Below, piece after piece: positions 32,353 through 42,309 of a DNA stretch of 64,000 nt (within the stretch, counting starts at the first letter, position 1; each line of letters opens with the position of its first letter). The stretch is taken from the NCBI RefSeq assembly GCF_945859685.1, contig NC_079147.1:129202238-129266237 (forward strand), in the 5' to 3' direction. The translations under genes and the position numbers were made by a program. The DNA comes from Eupeodes corollae (lineage: Eukaryota > Arthropoda > Insecta > Diptera > Syrphidae). Under the pieces are notes generated by a model that was not told the DNA's origin, searched no databases, and saw only the letters and a program-made list of their open reading frames with translations.

Positions 32353-33510
32353 TACTGAGTCTGCCGCTCAACTTTTCAAGTTAATAAGGGTAAGAAGTTG
32401 TGTAGATGTAATTGGTGTTAAAAAGCAATGCAAGTATCTCAAACTTGCGAATGACGTTTAAGATTTTATCCAACGTAAACCAGGATTTCAATCTTCAATT
32501 ACATGCCCTAGTCCTAGCCAAATTAACAGCTGTTCTTCCCACACAAAAGATACCTAACGATAATTGGAATCATTTAAAGATGCTAGTATTTACTGATCCA
32601 GACTACAACAAACGCAGAAAAATTGATGTGTTAATAGAAACCGATGTTTACCATTTTCTTTGAAGGTTTGGTAAAGAGAGAGCCAGGTATCCCTATTGCT
32701 CAAAGGACTGAACTTGGGTGGGTGCTTTCTGGGGGCATCTCATAGCCTATCAAAAGTGCAGTCGTTTTATAAAAAAACTGATTCTTGAGTCTTAGATACC
32801 TTGTTGAAAAAGTTTTGGGAACTTGAAGAAGTTCAAGGTCGAAAGTTCCTATGACCAGACCAAGAAAAATGTAAAACAACATTTTCGCAGGACACATCAA
32901 GGGCAATTAGATGGAAAATATGTTGTCCAACTTCCTTTCAAAGAAGGGACATATCATTTACTAGAGTTGTCTCAAAAATCAGCTCTTGTAAGATTCTTAC
33001 AATTGAAAAGAAAATTCCAACCCAACACTTCATTTAAAGCTGAATACCAAAGGGGTTCTCATAATTACCTTCCTCACCATGCAGTGCTTAAAGAAAGCCA
33101 GCTCAACTACAAAACTATGGATTGTATTTGACGCGTCCTGTAAAACATCCGACGGGACGTCGATCAATGACCATCTCAGATTGCAAGATGATTTCTTTGA
33201 TCTTATCACACGTTTAAGGAGGTTCAAGATTGCATTCACTGCTTATATAAATAAAATGTATCGACAAATTTGGGTTCCTTTACGTGATTCAATGTATTAA
33301 CTTGTTCTATGGCGAGTTGTAGATGGAGAAGAATTTAAAACATACCCTCTTAACACGGTTACATTGGGTACTGCCGCTGCACCTTATTTAGCTATCCGAA
33401 TGCTTCAACAACTTGCATCTGATGAGCGTGATGACTTCCCTCTTGCATTGAAGACAGCCATGAAGAACTTTTACGTCGATGATCTTATTCATAGATCAGA
33501 TTACATTTAG
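32353..33510 (+). pseudogene. BEL/Pao protease remainder and reverse transcriptase front half
   Basis: This is the continuation of the BEL/Pao element after the nested insert. In order: TESAAQLFKLI, FNLQLHALVLAKLTAVLPTQ, DPDYNKRRKIDVLIETDVY, IPIAQRTELGWVLSG (end of the protease/linker), FKVESSYDQTKKNV-type linker, LPHHAVLKESQLNYK and TTKLWIVFDASCKTSDGTSI (RT start), NDHL, FTAYINKMYRQIWVP and LNTVTLGTAAAPYLAIRMLQ, then NFYVDDLIHRS, with the YVDD catalytic box intact. Sequence identity to BEL stops right after it at about 33509. Several frameshifts and stops are present. Confidence 0.85.
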
Positions 33511-33597
33511 TAAAAATATTTTATTCTTTATCTTTTCCATTTTTTTAAATAAATTGTTATAAATACAAAAAATTATTGAAAACTTTAGTAATTTTTT

Positions 33598-33705
33598 GCG
33601 TGGTAGCCACGCTGTAACCGCCCCGGCCCGCGCTGCGTCCGCAACACCATGGCCGTGCCGTGCCGCGACCCCCCCCCCCGCGGGTGCATGTCAGGGGCTG
33701 TTTTT
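33598..33705. other. Isolated GC-rich block of about 100 bp
   Basis: GCGTGGTAGCCACGCTGTAA at 33598 starts a block that runs through CCCCGGCCCGCGCTGCGTCC, a run of ten C (33671-33680) and GCGGGTGCATGTCAGGGGC. By eye well over two thirds G+C, it is embedded in DNA that is mostly A+T. It includes a small palindrome (CGTGGTAGCCACG). No frame, RNA or promoter could be recognised. It sits just past the truncated BEL/Pao end. Confidence 0.6.
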
Positions 33706-34199
33706 TCCTGTTGTGATAAAATGTCTACAATATTTCTAGGTCACACAACAAAAAGGAAAAATTGGTAGCGACGATTGAAGGAAAGATTCTTGAAAAATTT
33801 TAGAAATTTATTTTACTTATTGATTTAACATTATTTATAAGGACAGATTTTAATTAAATTAAATATTCATCGAAAACGATCGAAAACATGATATAAATCT
33901 CGTGTGATTCCCAGCTTCGGAGCTCCAAGGAAAGGGAGATTTTGCAATCTTCAATCGTAAGCTACTTTCAGAAGCTAATTTTAACAATTTTATGGTTAGT
34001 TTTTAATGCTTTTGATACCAGTGGCATCATACTCGTTAGCGCCTTGTTGGACCGTGTACCGGGGGTTGGTAAAGACACTTTGTACACCCGAGCTTGCGCA
34101 AGCACTATAAGCAAAAGTGCGTAATTCTGGGAATCAACTTTCCGCACATAGCGTAGATAATAGAAGACAAAAAGAAATAAAATATCCTTTAGAGATAAG

Positions 34200-36085
34200 A
34201 GAGTTGATAAAAGTGAAAAGAAGAGTTTAAAGAAAATGGCAAAATACTAGATTTCCAGATGATAAAACAACGTTTAAGCGTATAAGCAACAATCTTAAAA
34301 AAGAAATTCAAAAATTATTCACTCAGTACATATGTACCTAACGAATTTAACGACTGATGCTTCAACCGATTTTTCGCTATGAAAAGCAGCCAAGCGCCTG
34401 AAAATCCCTCAGCTACAAAACTCGCCCTTGAAATCTCAAGATGGGAAATGGATCGGCAACTCGAAGGAAAAAGCTAAGCTTTTCGCTGAACATCTTGCGA
34501 ATGTTTTTAAACCATACTCATCAAACGCGGCTGAAAATAGCTTACAGTTTGTTGATAAGATAGATGAAAGTAAAATACCAATTGTAAGACTTAAAGAAAT
34601 AAAAAGTATGTGTTTACATCAACTATCAAATAAAAAATCACCAGGTTACGATCTAATTACTGCTCAGATTATGAAAGAAATGCCATTAAAAGCCTTCATA
34701 AAACTCCAATAGATAATAAATGCATGCCTTAAGCACCAGTATGTCCCGCACCATTGGAAAATCGCTGAAGTAATTCTAATACCAAAGAAAGGTAAAACAC
34801 CTACAGAAATGACGGCTTACAGACCAATATCGCTTATACCAATTATGGCAAAAGTTTTTGAAAAACTGCTTCTGAAGAGACTTAGCAAAATCATTGGTAA
34901 AAGAAGAAAATAAACATTCTACGATAGAACAAGTTCATAGAATATCGAATGAAATAGAAAAAGCATTAGAAGTAAAACAAGTATGTTCAGCTATTTTCTT
35001 AGATGTTGCTCAAGCTTTTGACAAGGTTTGGCATGAGGGACTTGAGTACAAACTGCAAAGGAATCTTCCAAGGGATGTTCGTACATTTCAGACCGATTGT
35101 TTAGGAATTGAAGAAAATAGAAGCCGGTGTACCACAAGGAAGTGTCCTAGGTCCTACCCTGTATTTACTATACACAAGGGATATTCCAGTTGGTATTCAC
35201 ACCATAATGGCTACTTTTGCAGATGATACCGCAATTTTGGTACCCGACAATTGTGTCTCTAAGGCAGCAGTAAAACTACAAAATGCCGTCGACACAGTGA
35301 GAGCTTGGACCGAAAAATGGCGTATCAAACTCAATGAAACAAAATCTTTACATATAAACTTTACAAATAAAAAGATAAACAATATTTCAATATTCATTAA
35401 TAATCAAGCTGTACCTTACGCCAATACGGCCAAATACCTTGGAATGATTTTGGATGCAAAGCTAAAGTGGATAGAGCACATAAAAAAGAGAAGAGGAAAA
35501 CTGAACTTGAAATATAGAAAAATGTACTGGTTACTTGGTAATAACTCTGATTTATCAAGCCAAAACAAAGTAATGTTGATAATCAAGTACTAAAGCCTGT
35601 TTGCACCTATGGAATCGAATTATGGGCCTGTACAAAAAAATTATCAAAGTCCTTCGTGTAAAAGTTAATGCACTTTGGTACATAAGAAATACAAATAGAA
35701 ATAGTTACAGAAGTTGTTAAAAAATACGCTGTATTGCACAACCAGAGACAGCAAAGTCATACTAATTCTGAAATGGAGTCCGTCTTGAATATAAGAAACC
35801 ATGTTCGTAGATTAAGAAGAACCAAGCCTCATGAGCTTATGGTGTAAAAAAACATGGGAAAGTATTAAAAGTTTAAACTTTTCCCAAAGTGATTGTACAA
35901 AGTTAAGAAAGAAAAATCTGAAGTCGATACTTCAAGATTGGTCCTGATGAAGAAGTGGTTAAGAGTCCCACACTACTTGGTGTCAAATACTGCCAAGTGT
36001 CTTTTGAAGACTTCCTCCTGTCAAAAAAAAGAACATACGTAGATATCATTTCGTGTAAGCGAAATCTCAAAGGTTATCAATAAAA
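34200..36085 (+). mobile_element. Jockey-like non-LTR retrotransposon fragment
   Basis: The fragment covers the linker and reverse transcriptase of a jockey-group element in + orientation, 5'-truncated. The polymerase motifs follow their normal order from about 34430 to 35640, with a C-terminal tail to about 36085. No poly(A) end or target duplication is obvious; it is followed directly by LTR-like sequence of the gypsy copy. Confidence 0.8.
34390..35860 (+). pseudogene. Jockey-like reverse transcriptase, frameshifted
   Basis: Motifs in order: GKWIGNSKEKAKLFAEHLAN (about 34443), LSNKKSPGYDLITAQIMKEM (about 34625), HWKIAEVILIPKKGKTP and YRPISLIPIMAKVFEKLLLK (about 34755-34880), VCSAIFLDVAQAFDKVWHEG (about 34982-35040), GVPQGSVLGPTLYLLYTRDI (about 35125-35185), TFADDTAILVPDN with the catalytic FADD box (about 35212-35250), WRIKLNETKSLHINF, and TAKYLGMILDAKLKWIEHI. 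A stop at 34710, a TAA at 34911 and frame changes near 35100 break the ORF. The catalytic segments themselves are well kept, so the copy is moderately young. In an active element this enzyme copies RNA at a nicked target. Confidence 0.9.
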
Positions 36086-36647
36086 CTTAAGTGATTATTT
36101 TCTTTTTAACGAGGTCTAATTTCAATGTGCAATTAAGTGGGAAAAAGTGACATTTGTATATACAAAGTCGTAAAGTACCTGCTAGCTGATGCCCTGAGGG
36201 TAGTTTCAAAGCCAAGGTTGTCGTCATCGACGCGCGGGCAGGCAGGGAGACAAGTAACCTACAATTTAAAGACACCTATTGAAGGCCCGAAAGCTCCTTA
36301 GCTCACACCAACGCGAAACTCGGCAAGAGTCCCTAAAACAAGCCAGTAGTGGCACCTTGGGTAGACGAACTCTGGGTCGGAGTCGTGTTTCGTTGAGGTG
36401 TCGCCGAATTTAAGGCCGGTAGTCGTACAGCGGAGGTTTCAGCTCAACCGAGTGTCCCCAAACACGAAAACGACCGTTTGGTTCGTGTTTTACCGCAACG
36501 TACATATATAAAGCGTAAACGCACCTCAAAATTAACCTCTGGCGAAGCAATCCAGCAGCCTCCGCTATCATCATCATTCGCATAAACATCCTTCGCCGTC
36601 AAAATCCCGAGATCATCTGTTTTATTTTTACTTTTTAATATTTAGGG

Positions 36648-36766
36648 AATTTAAGTATAAGAGTTTAGAATTCAACTCAACGATTCCATTCATCTAACGC
36701 ACCAACAAAGTTGTGCGCACTACTTCGATGGAGGGGAGACACGGTGAGTCCTATGGTGTAAGCTTT
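36648..36766 (+). repeat. Direct repeat copy 1 (LTR-like), matches 42163-42272
   Basis: The block from GAATTCAACTCAACGATTCC through CAACAAAGTTGTG and GGGGAGACACGGTGAGTCCT to GTGTAAGCTT recurs at 42163-42272 with a small deletion and substitutions. The two copies flank the gypsy coding remnants in the same orientation, so they are most simply parts of its two LTRs or leader. Confidence 0.75.
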
Positions 36767-36897
36767 AAACAGATATTTTGTTGCTCTTGATAATGTTGCT
36801 GATTTCACCAATAGCAACGCAATTTAAAATAGATAATTTTAATATTTGAATGAGAGAATTAAGAGTTATAACAGAATGATCTCTTATTCATCACGTA

Positions 36898-37375
36898 GGT
36901 CCTTCTAATAACATTCCTTCATTATCATCATAAACATGCCTGAGCACGCCAATGAACTATTCTTTATTCGCTTTAGACACCTAACTACACAATCAATAGG
37001 CGATCGCTTTACAATTTAAACATACATGTTCTTCCTCTTTCTTATCTTCAGATAATTTACTTTCCATCCTGTTTCATCTAATATTAAACTAAAATAAAGC
37101 TATCCTAAGGAAAAAGCTTTGAACTAACTAGTTAAATACACAAACAATTGTTTTCGTTAAGTACGCTTACAAGTATTTTTCATTTCCGGGATGAGTTGTC
37201 CTAGGATAAGTTGTGTCTTGAGTTGAATCGCGCGGTGAAAAGTCAAGTGTCATTTATATCTTTGAAGACAAACTTATTTAACAGGTATATTTTTAAATCT
37301 TATATAGGTACTTTAAACAGATTCTTTGCATACAGGAGCAAGTTCGTGCGACCCAGTCGTGCTTTTTATTTGAAA
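36898..37375 (+). repeat. Dispersed repeat copy 1 (about 480 bp), matches 58432-58931
   Basis: This block, from CTAATAACATTC to TGCGACCCAGTCGTGC, recurs at 58432-58931 in the same orientation at high similarity by eye with small indels. Here it lies inside the LTR-like region upstream of the primer binding site, so the distant copy is probably a fragment of the same LTR or a solo LTR piece. Confidence 0.85.
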
Positions 37376-38042
37376 TGCTTTAGAAAGAATCCTAAGTTCT
37401 TTTAAGACCGCAATTTAAGAGTAAAGATTTGGTATAAGATTAAAAGAAATCTTACGTATATGTATATATAAGATCGATGAACAAATAATTAACTAATTAA
37501 TGACATACATAATGACTTACGAATAAGATATTTTTTTAGTGAGCTTTGAGAAGTAGTGAAATGAGTATGTTTGACGGTGGAAAAAAAAGTCAGGTTTAAA
37601 TCTACCTCGACCTGGGTATAGGGGTTATTGCAATTTAATACGGAGTGGGGCGGTAACCATGGCGTTTTTGCTTACAGCAACAAACAGTGGGAGGGTTAAA
37701 CTCAGGAACTAACTACATCTTAAGTTTCACGAAAGAAGTGTTGTTCGATAAAAATGGTGGTTTTACTTAGCAGATTTAGTTTTTTCTTGTACTCCTTTAA
37801 TGCATTCAGGCACGTTTAAAGGTGAACGACAGTCCAGTGGCAGGTTCAAGATCCCACCCCTCCGACAAGCAAGCATAATTGCCATCGCTAGCGTGCCTAC
37901 CCGCACTCGGTCGACTAGACAACCTAAGCCACCATTTCCTTGAAAATCATTGAGATCCTGGGAATCAATGCATCTATTTGGGAAGACATGAATTGGAAGA
38001 CATCGCATTGGATGGGTTACGAACAGTAGTTCGTTACACAGG

Positions 38043-38060
38043 TGGCGCCCAACGTGGGAC
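38043..38060 (+). other. Retroelement primer binding site
   Basis: TGGCGCCCAACGTGGGAC starts with TGGCGCCC, the complement of a lysine-tRNA 3' end including CCA, as used by gypsy-type elements to start minus-strand DNA synthesis. It lies 4 nt after TTACA, a plausible LTR end, and upstream of the gag remnant, as expected. Confidence 0.7.
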
Positions 38061-39339
38061 GAGAGTTTTGTAGCAGTTTGCGTTTTTTTTTTATAAAAAC
38101 ACTTAAAAACCCCATCGTTAGTAAGTTTACATTTGTTTTAAACCTTTTCAACAGGAATATAATTTTACAACTAACTTTTGTTTAATAAACAAAACAGATT
38201 TTGTCCAGGAGTATAGTTGCTTAAACAGAACTTCTTGTTGCATATTTCTTGAAAGCTTAAAAGACAAACAAAATTGTTGTTTGTATATCATGTTACAACT
38301 GCCTGAAGTATTCATGTAAGATTTCATTTCAGTATTTTTTTCAGTGCAGCATTGAGTGAATGATAGAGTTACTATATGACGGTTTAGCACTGGCTTGGAG
38401 GATTTCCTCGGACAAGAAGACCACGTCTCAATCTATTGCGACGAACAAATACAAACTCATCCCTAAAGATAAAGATTTACATAATTCTTGCTTAAGGCTA
38501 CAAAGTTATTTTTATAACTTAGAAACGTTTTTAGTTTCTGTAACTAGCTTGAGCTTATTGATATACTCGTAGCTAGGTGACACAAGAGGATGAGCATGAA
38601 GAGTCGCTTATCTCTTGGCCGCACTTAGAAGATGGAGTCAGCTAACAACGGAAACAAAAGTAATAGTACATCAACAACCTTCTTTTTATTTGTAATGCCT
38701 TTTCCACCGTCAAACTTTAATTTATACCTCTTTTCTAAGCTCACAATTGATGACCGTAGTATAAACTTTCGAAATTTATATTTTGCTTTAACCTGTAGGT
38801 CGCCTAACGCGAAAAACTAATGTTGAAGACGAAGTTAATAATTCTTACTCTGTAGGCATTACTAATGGTAATCAAGTTGCGGATGGTCAAGTTGCATCCT
38901 GATCATGGCAAACAAACCTCTCTCGAGATGAGAATCTGAAAAGATATATTCAAAATATAATGACAACTGCAATAGGAATTACTAGGGCGGAAGATCTACA
39001 AGCTCGTCAGGAAGAATATGAGGCCGAAAGACTTAAAACAGAAGAACAGATAAGTAGAATTATGAGAGAAGAAATAAGAGCCTATTGGCGTACCTCGACT
39101 AAGCGTTGCCGATGATCTGAATGTCCAATTGCCTATAGAGCATAGGGCGTCGAATCAGAAAAAAATCAGTCCCGAGGAAGAACACAACCAAGAACAAGTT
39201 GTGACCCAGGACCAAAACACTAACCCGAACCAAAACTTAAACCAGAACCATTATCAAAACCAAATTTAAAATCAGAACGAACATCGCAACCTAAACAGAC
39301 CCTTGAGCGAAGCACCTGAAAGCACTCGTGAAGACATAG

Positions 39340-40250
39340 AACATTTTTACCCCAGTGAGAATTTTCAAAATTTTATAAATCGCTTAGACAATTTGAATCT
39401 TGATTCCACCGGTCTAGAAAACAGTTGTCGAATCAAACAGCGTCAACTTGACCGGTCGATTTAAAAAAAATGGGGTCTTAAATTTGACAACGAGAAAATG
39501 TAAATCGAAGATTTTCTCTTTCGTCTCAACAGATTGAAGACCTGTTATAAAGTTTCTGAGGATGACATTTTGTTACACTTTCACATCTTCGTCGCAGGTA
39601 AGGTGGAAACCTGGCTATGGATTTATCTTAAATCCAATCCTAGTGCAACCTGACGCCATCTAGAATTAGCGCTCTTAGAGTAATATAAGATACTGCAAAC
39701 CGATACCGAAATTTTCAGAAAAATGTTTGATATACGCCAAGGCCTGACAGAAACTTTTGACAACTTTTATCTTGATATCATGGAATTGAATTCACGAATG
39801 CCAAGGCCAAAATCATCTCAAGAGATGATAGATCTCATTAAGCAAAACGTTAGGAGAAAGACAGAAAGACAGAACTGTTAATAACATTCTATACGAAGAG
39901 TTTGCAGGAAATGGTATGTGTACGTGTGCCGAACGATAAAGAAACGTATTAGTCAATATGAAAGTTTGCATGCTAGAGCATTTCCGGTCACAAAAACTAA
40001 CACTTAAACCAAAGTTAATGAGATCGACTAACACAACGAAGATTTTTCAGCTGGACAAGCCATAGAAGCTTTTGTACAGCCCAGAAAACCAATCTTGTTC
40101 GTTTGCTGGAACTTTAAAACAAAAAGCCACTCCTATAAACGATGTCGTATCAAAAAAAAGGCATTTGTTTTGCTACGATTGTGGGTTCGAAAACACAACA
40201 TCCATTAGATGCCCAAAATGGTCGACAAACCAGAGCCGGGGCAATCCAAC
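39340..40250 (+). pseudogene. Gypsy gag remnant with zinc knuckle
   Basis: Shifting frames give WGLKFDNEKM and IEDFLFRLNRLKTCYKVSED, LLHFHIFVAGKVETWLWIYL, then FDNFYLDIMELNSRMPRPKS, which together are the capsid-like core of gypsy gag. Near the end FVCWNFKTKSHSYKRC and HLFCYDCGFENTTSIRC are remains of two CCHC zinc knuckles. Gag forms the RNA particle. Stops and shifts are frequent. The frame 40209-40586 that follows (Ser/Pro/Lys-rich) has no motif I can assign and may be the gag-pol linker. Confidence 0.75.
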
Positions 40251-40859
40251 TTTTTGCTCTCCACAATCGAACCCGGAGCAAAAACCGTTGTAGATAATTT
40301 TAAACACTCAGACTTTTCAAATTCCCCTGGGATATCATATCAACCAGACGTTCCAAATTCACCAAAGTTGTCCAGAGAAATTAATCAAAGATTAAATCCA
40401 AATCAAAAACTCAAAATCCTTAAAAGACCGTCTGCTAATACAATGAATAAGAAAGATGAATCACCTTCGGAAATGAGTCAAAAGAGTCAATCGCTGCATG
40501 TGCGGTTAACAAGATATTACGATGTTCGAGATCACATCTTCAACAAACCCTCGAACCGCGCAATTAAGCTCAGGGAAAAATTTTGAAATTGCACCTAAGA
40601 TTATTTCTGGAATATCTTCGATGAATTCAGATAGTTTTCGTGATTCAAATGCTCACAAGCTATCTTCAGATCAAATAAACTTCAAAGTGTTATAAGCTTG
40701 TTTCCATCCGCAGCTAAATTCGGACTCGGTAAAACAATGCTGGAAGAACATACAATAAGTACGGGTGATGCTGAGCCGGAAAAGCCACGCCATTAACCAG
40801 TTTCTCCGGCAGTACAGGGAGTAATCGAGGAGAGCGAAAAAGCTTGGAGCCATTCGATG

Positions 40860-42165
40860 GTATACATAAGTGCAAAAGCCTGGTATAGACTTTGTCTCGA
40901 CTACAGAAAAGTTAACAAAGCGACAAAAAAGATGCCTATCCGCTTCACCATGTTGATGGTTTGCTTAGTCGCCAGACAAACACGTACTTTATATCTACTT
41001 TAGATTTAAAGGATGCGTTTTGGCAGATACCGCTAGATAAAACTTCACGTTAAAAGACGCCGTTTACCGTGCCTGGTAACCACGGTTAATCCCTTTGGTC
41101 CAACATATCTATGTTTATTTGGACGATTTGATGGTAGTTTCATTTGAAGAGCATATTGCCATTCTAACGAAGCTAGCAACACTTAAAAAAAATTCGGGCT
41201 TAACCATAAATTTGACAAAATCCAAATTTTGTTTTAAAGAATTAAAATTCTTAGGTTAGGGTGTATCCAGACAGATCCAAATAAAGTGCCTGTTTTTAGA
41301 GATTTTCCCATACCGAAGACCGCAAGACAAGTGAGACGATTTTTAGGTTTATCTGGCTGGTATAGGCGTTTTGTTAACAATTATTTAGCCTTAGCTTCTC
41401 CGTTATCCAGATACACTCAAGAAGAGTAAATCTTTCAATTTCACGCCAAATGCCTTAAAAGTATTCGAGGAACTCAAACTAGCTTTAACCTCCGCGCCCA
41501 TTAAGTTAAACCGGTCAAGATCCTGTGCGATGCGTCCACGAAAGGTGTGGGGAGTGTCCTATGCCAGGAAGATGAAGACGGAATCGAAAGGTCAATTGAT
41601 TACTTCTCTGACAAACAAACTCCAGCACAACAAAACTATAGCATCACTGAGTTAGAATGCTTAGCTGCGGTTATAGGAGTAGAGAAATTTAGATCTTACG
41701 GACAGGATTTTACAATCGTGACTGATCATACCAGCCTGCGTTGGCTGATAAGTCAAAAAGACTTAAACGGGTGATTAGCACGTTGTAGCCTTAGGCTTCA
41801 ACGTTTCACCTTTGACATGGTTCATAGGAAAGGGACACAAAATGTTCTCCCAGATCTATAGCGTAGATGAAATATTATCCTTGAATAATAGAGATGTTCT
41901 ACACATTGGCCTTACGGATTCCGCATTTGAGTCTGATGAATATTTAATTAATACCACCGAAACCAATCAAAACCAACTACTTGACTAAATTTGTTCTTGT
42001 AAAAGCCTAAAGAAAAGCTACTGGGGAAAGTGCAATAAGATTTTTAGAAGAGGAAGGATTTTCGATTTTCGGAGTTCCCGTGTTCTTACTTTCCGACAAC
42101 GGTAAGCAATTTATCGGGAAAGAATTTTCAAAATTCCTTACAAACTATGGTGAATTTAGTGAATT
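40860..42165 (+). pseudogene. Gypsy reverse transcriptase/RNase H and integrase fragment
   Basis: Order of motifs: CLDYRKVNKATKK (RT start), STLDLKDAFWQIPLDKTS-like block, then a deletion that removes the segment around the catalytic box apart from VYLDDLMVVSFEEH (about 41112), HKFDKIQILF, RQVRRFLGLSGWYRRFVNNY (about 41330), then 41547-41774 RNase H: LCDASTKGVGSVLCQEDEDG, QQNYSITELECLAAVIGVEK, FTIVTDHTSLRWLISQKDL. RFTFDMVHRKGTQNVLPDL follows. A last piece at about 42050-42150 (FGVPVFLLSDNGKQFIGKEF) is the integrase core around the second Asp. The rest of integrase is absent. Stops occur in every domain. Confidence 0.87.
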
Positions 42166-42272
42166 TAGGTATAAAAGTTAAGAATTCAACTCAACGATTC
42201 CCACCAACAAAGTTGTGCACACTACTTTGATGGGGGAGAGACACGGTTAGTCCTATAGTGTAAGCTTAACCT
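42163..42272 (+). repeat. Direct repeat copy 2 (LTR-like), right side of the gypsy remnant
   Basis: It matches 36648-36766 and starts right where the integrase fragment ends. It holds GGTATAAAAG, a TATA-like motif, and GACACGGTTAGTCC where copy 1 has GACACGGTGAGTCC. After about 42272 the two copies diverge. Confidence 0.7.
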
Positions 42273-42309
42273 GATGTAATGTAAAAACTTAAAGGTGAGT
42301 TTCGAGGTC

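Larger units (their letters stand above)
26400..33510 (+). mobile_element. BEL/Pao retrotransposon fragment split by nested insertions
   Basis: BEL/Pao sequence occurs in two parts that read as one element once the insert 27605-32352 is removed: gag and the start of protease at about 26400-27604, then the rest of protease and the front of reverse transcriptase at 32353-33510. The join falls in the protease active-site region (LLDQGSESS, then TESAAQLFK). No LTRs are seen and the fragment stops right after the YVDD box, at 33509. Composition and stops show an old copy. Confidence 0.8.

Noticed and set aside
33598..33705. CpG-island promoter or contaminating bacterial sequence
   Set aside because: Too short, no gene start nearby and no frame; left as an unexplained GC block.
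38030..38070. tRNA gene near the TGGCGCCC motif
   Set aside because: Only the 3' acceptor complement is present; no arms can be folded. It fits a retroelement primer binding site.
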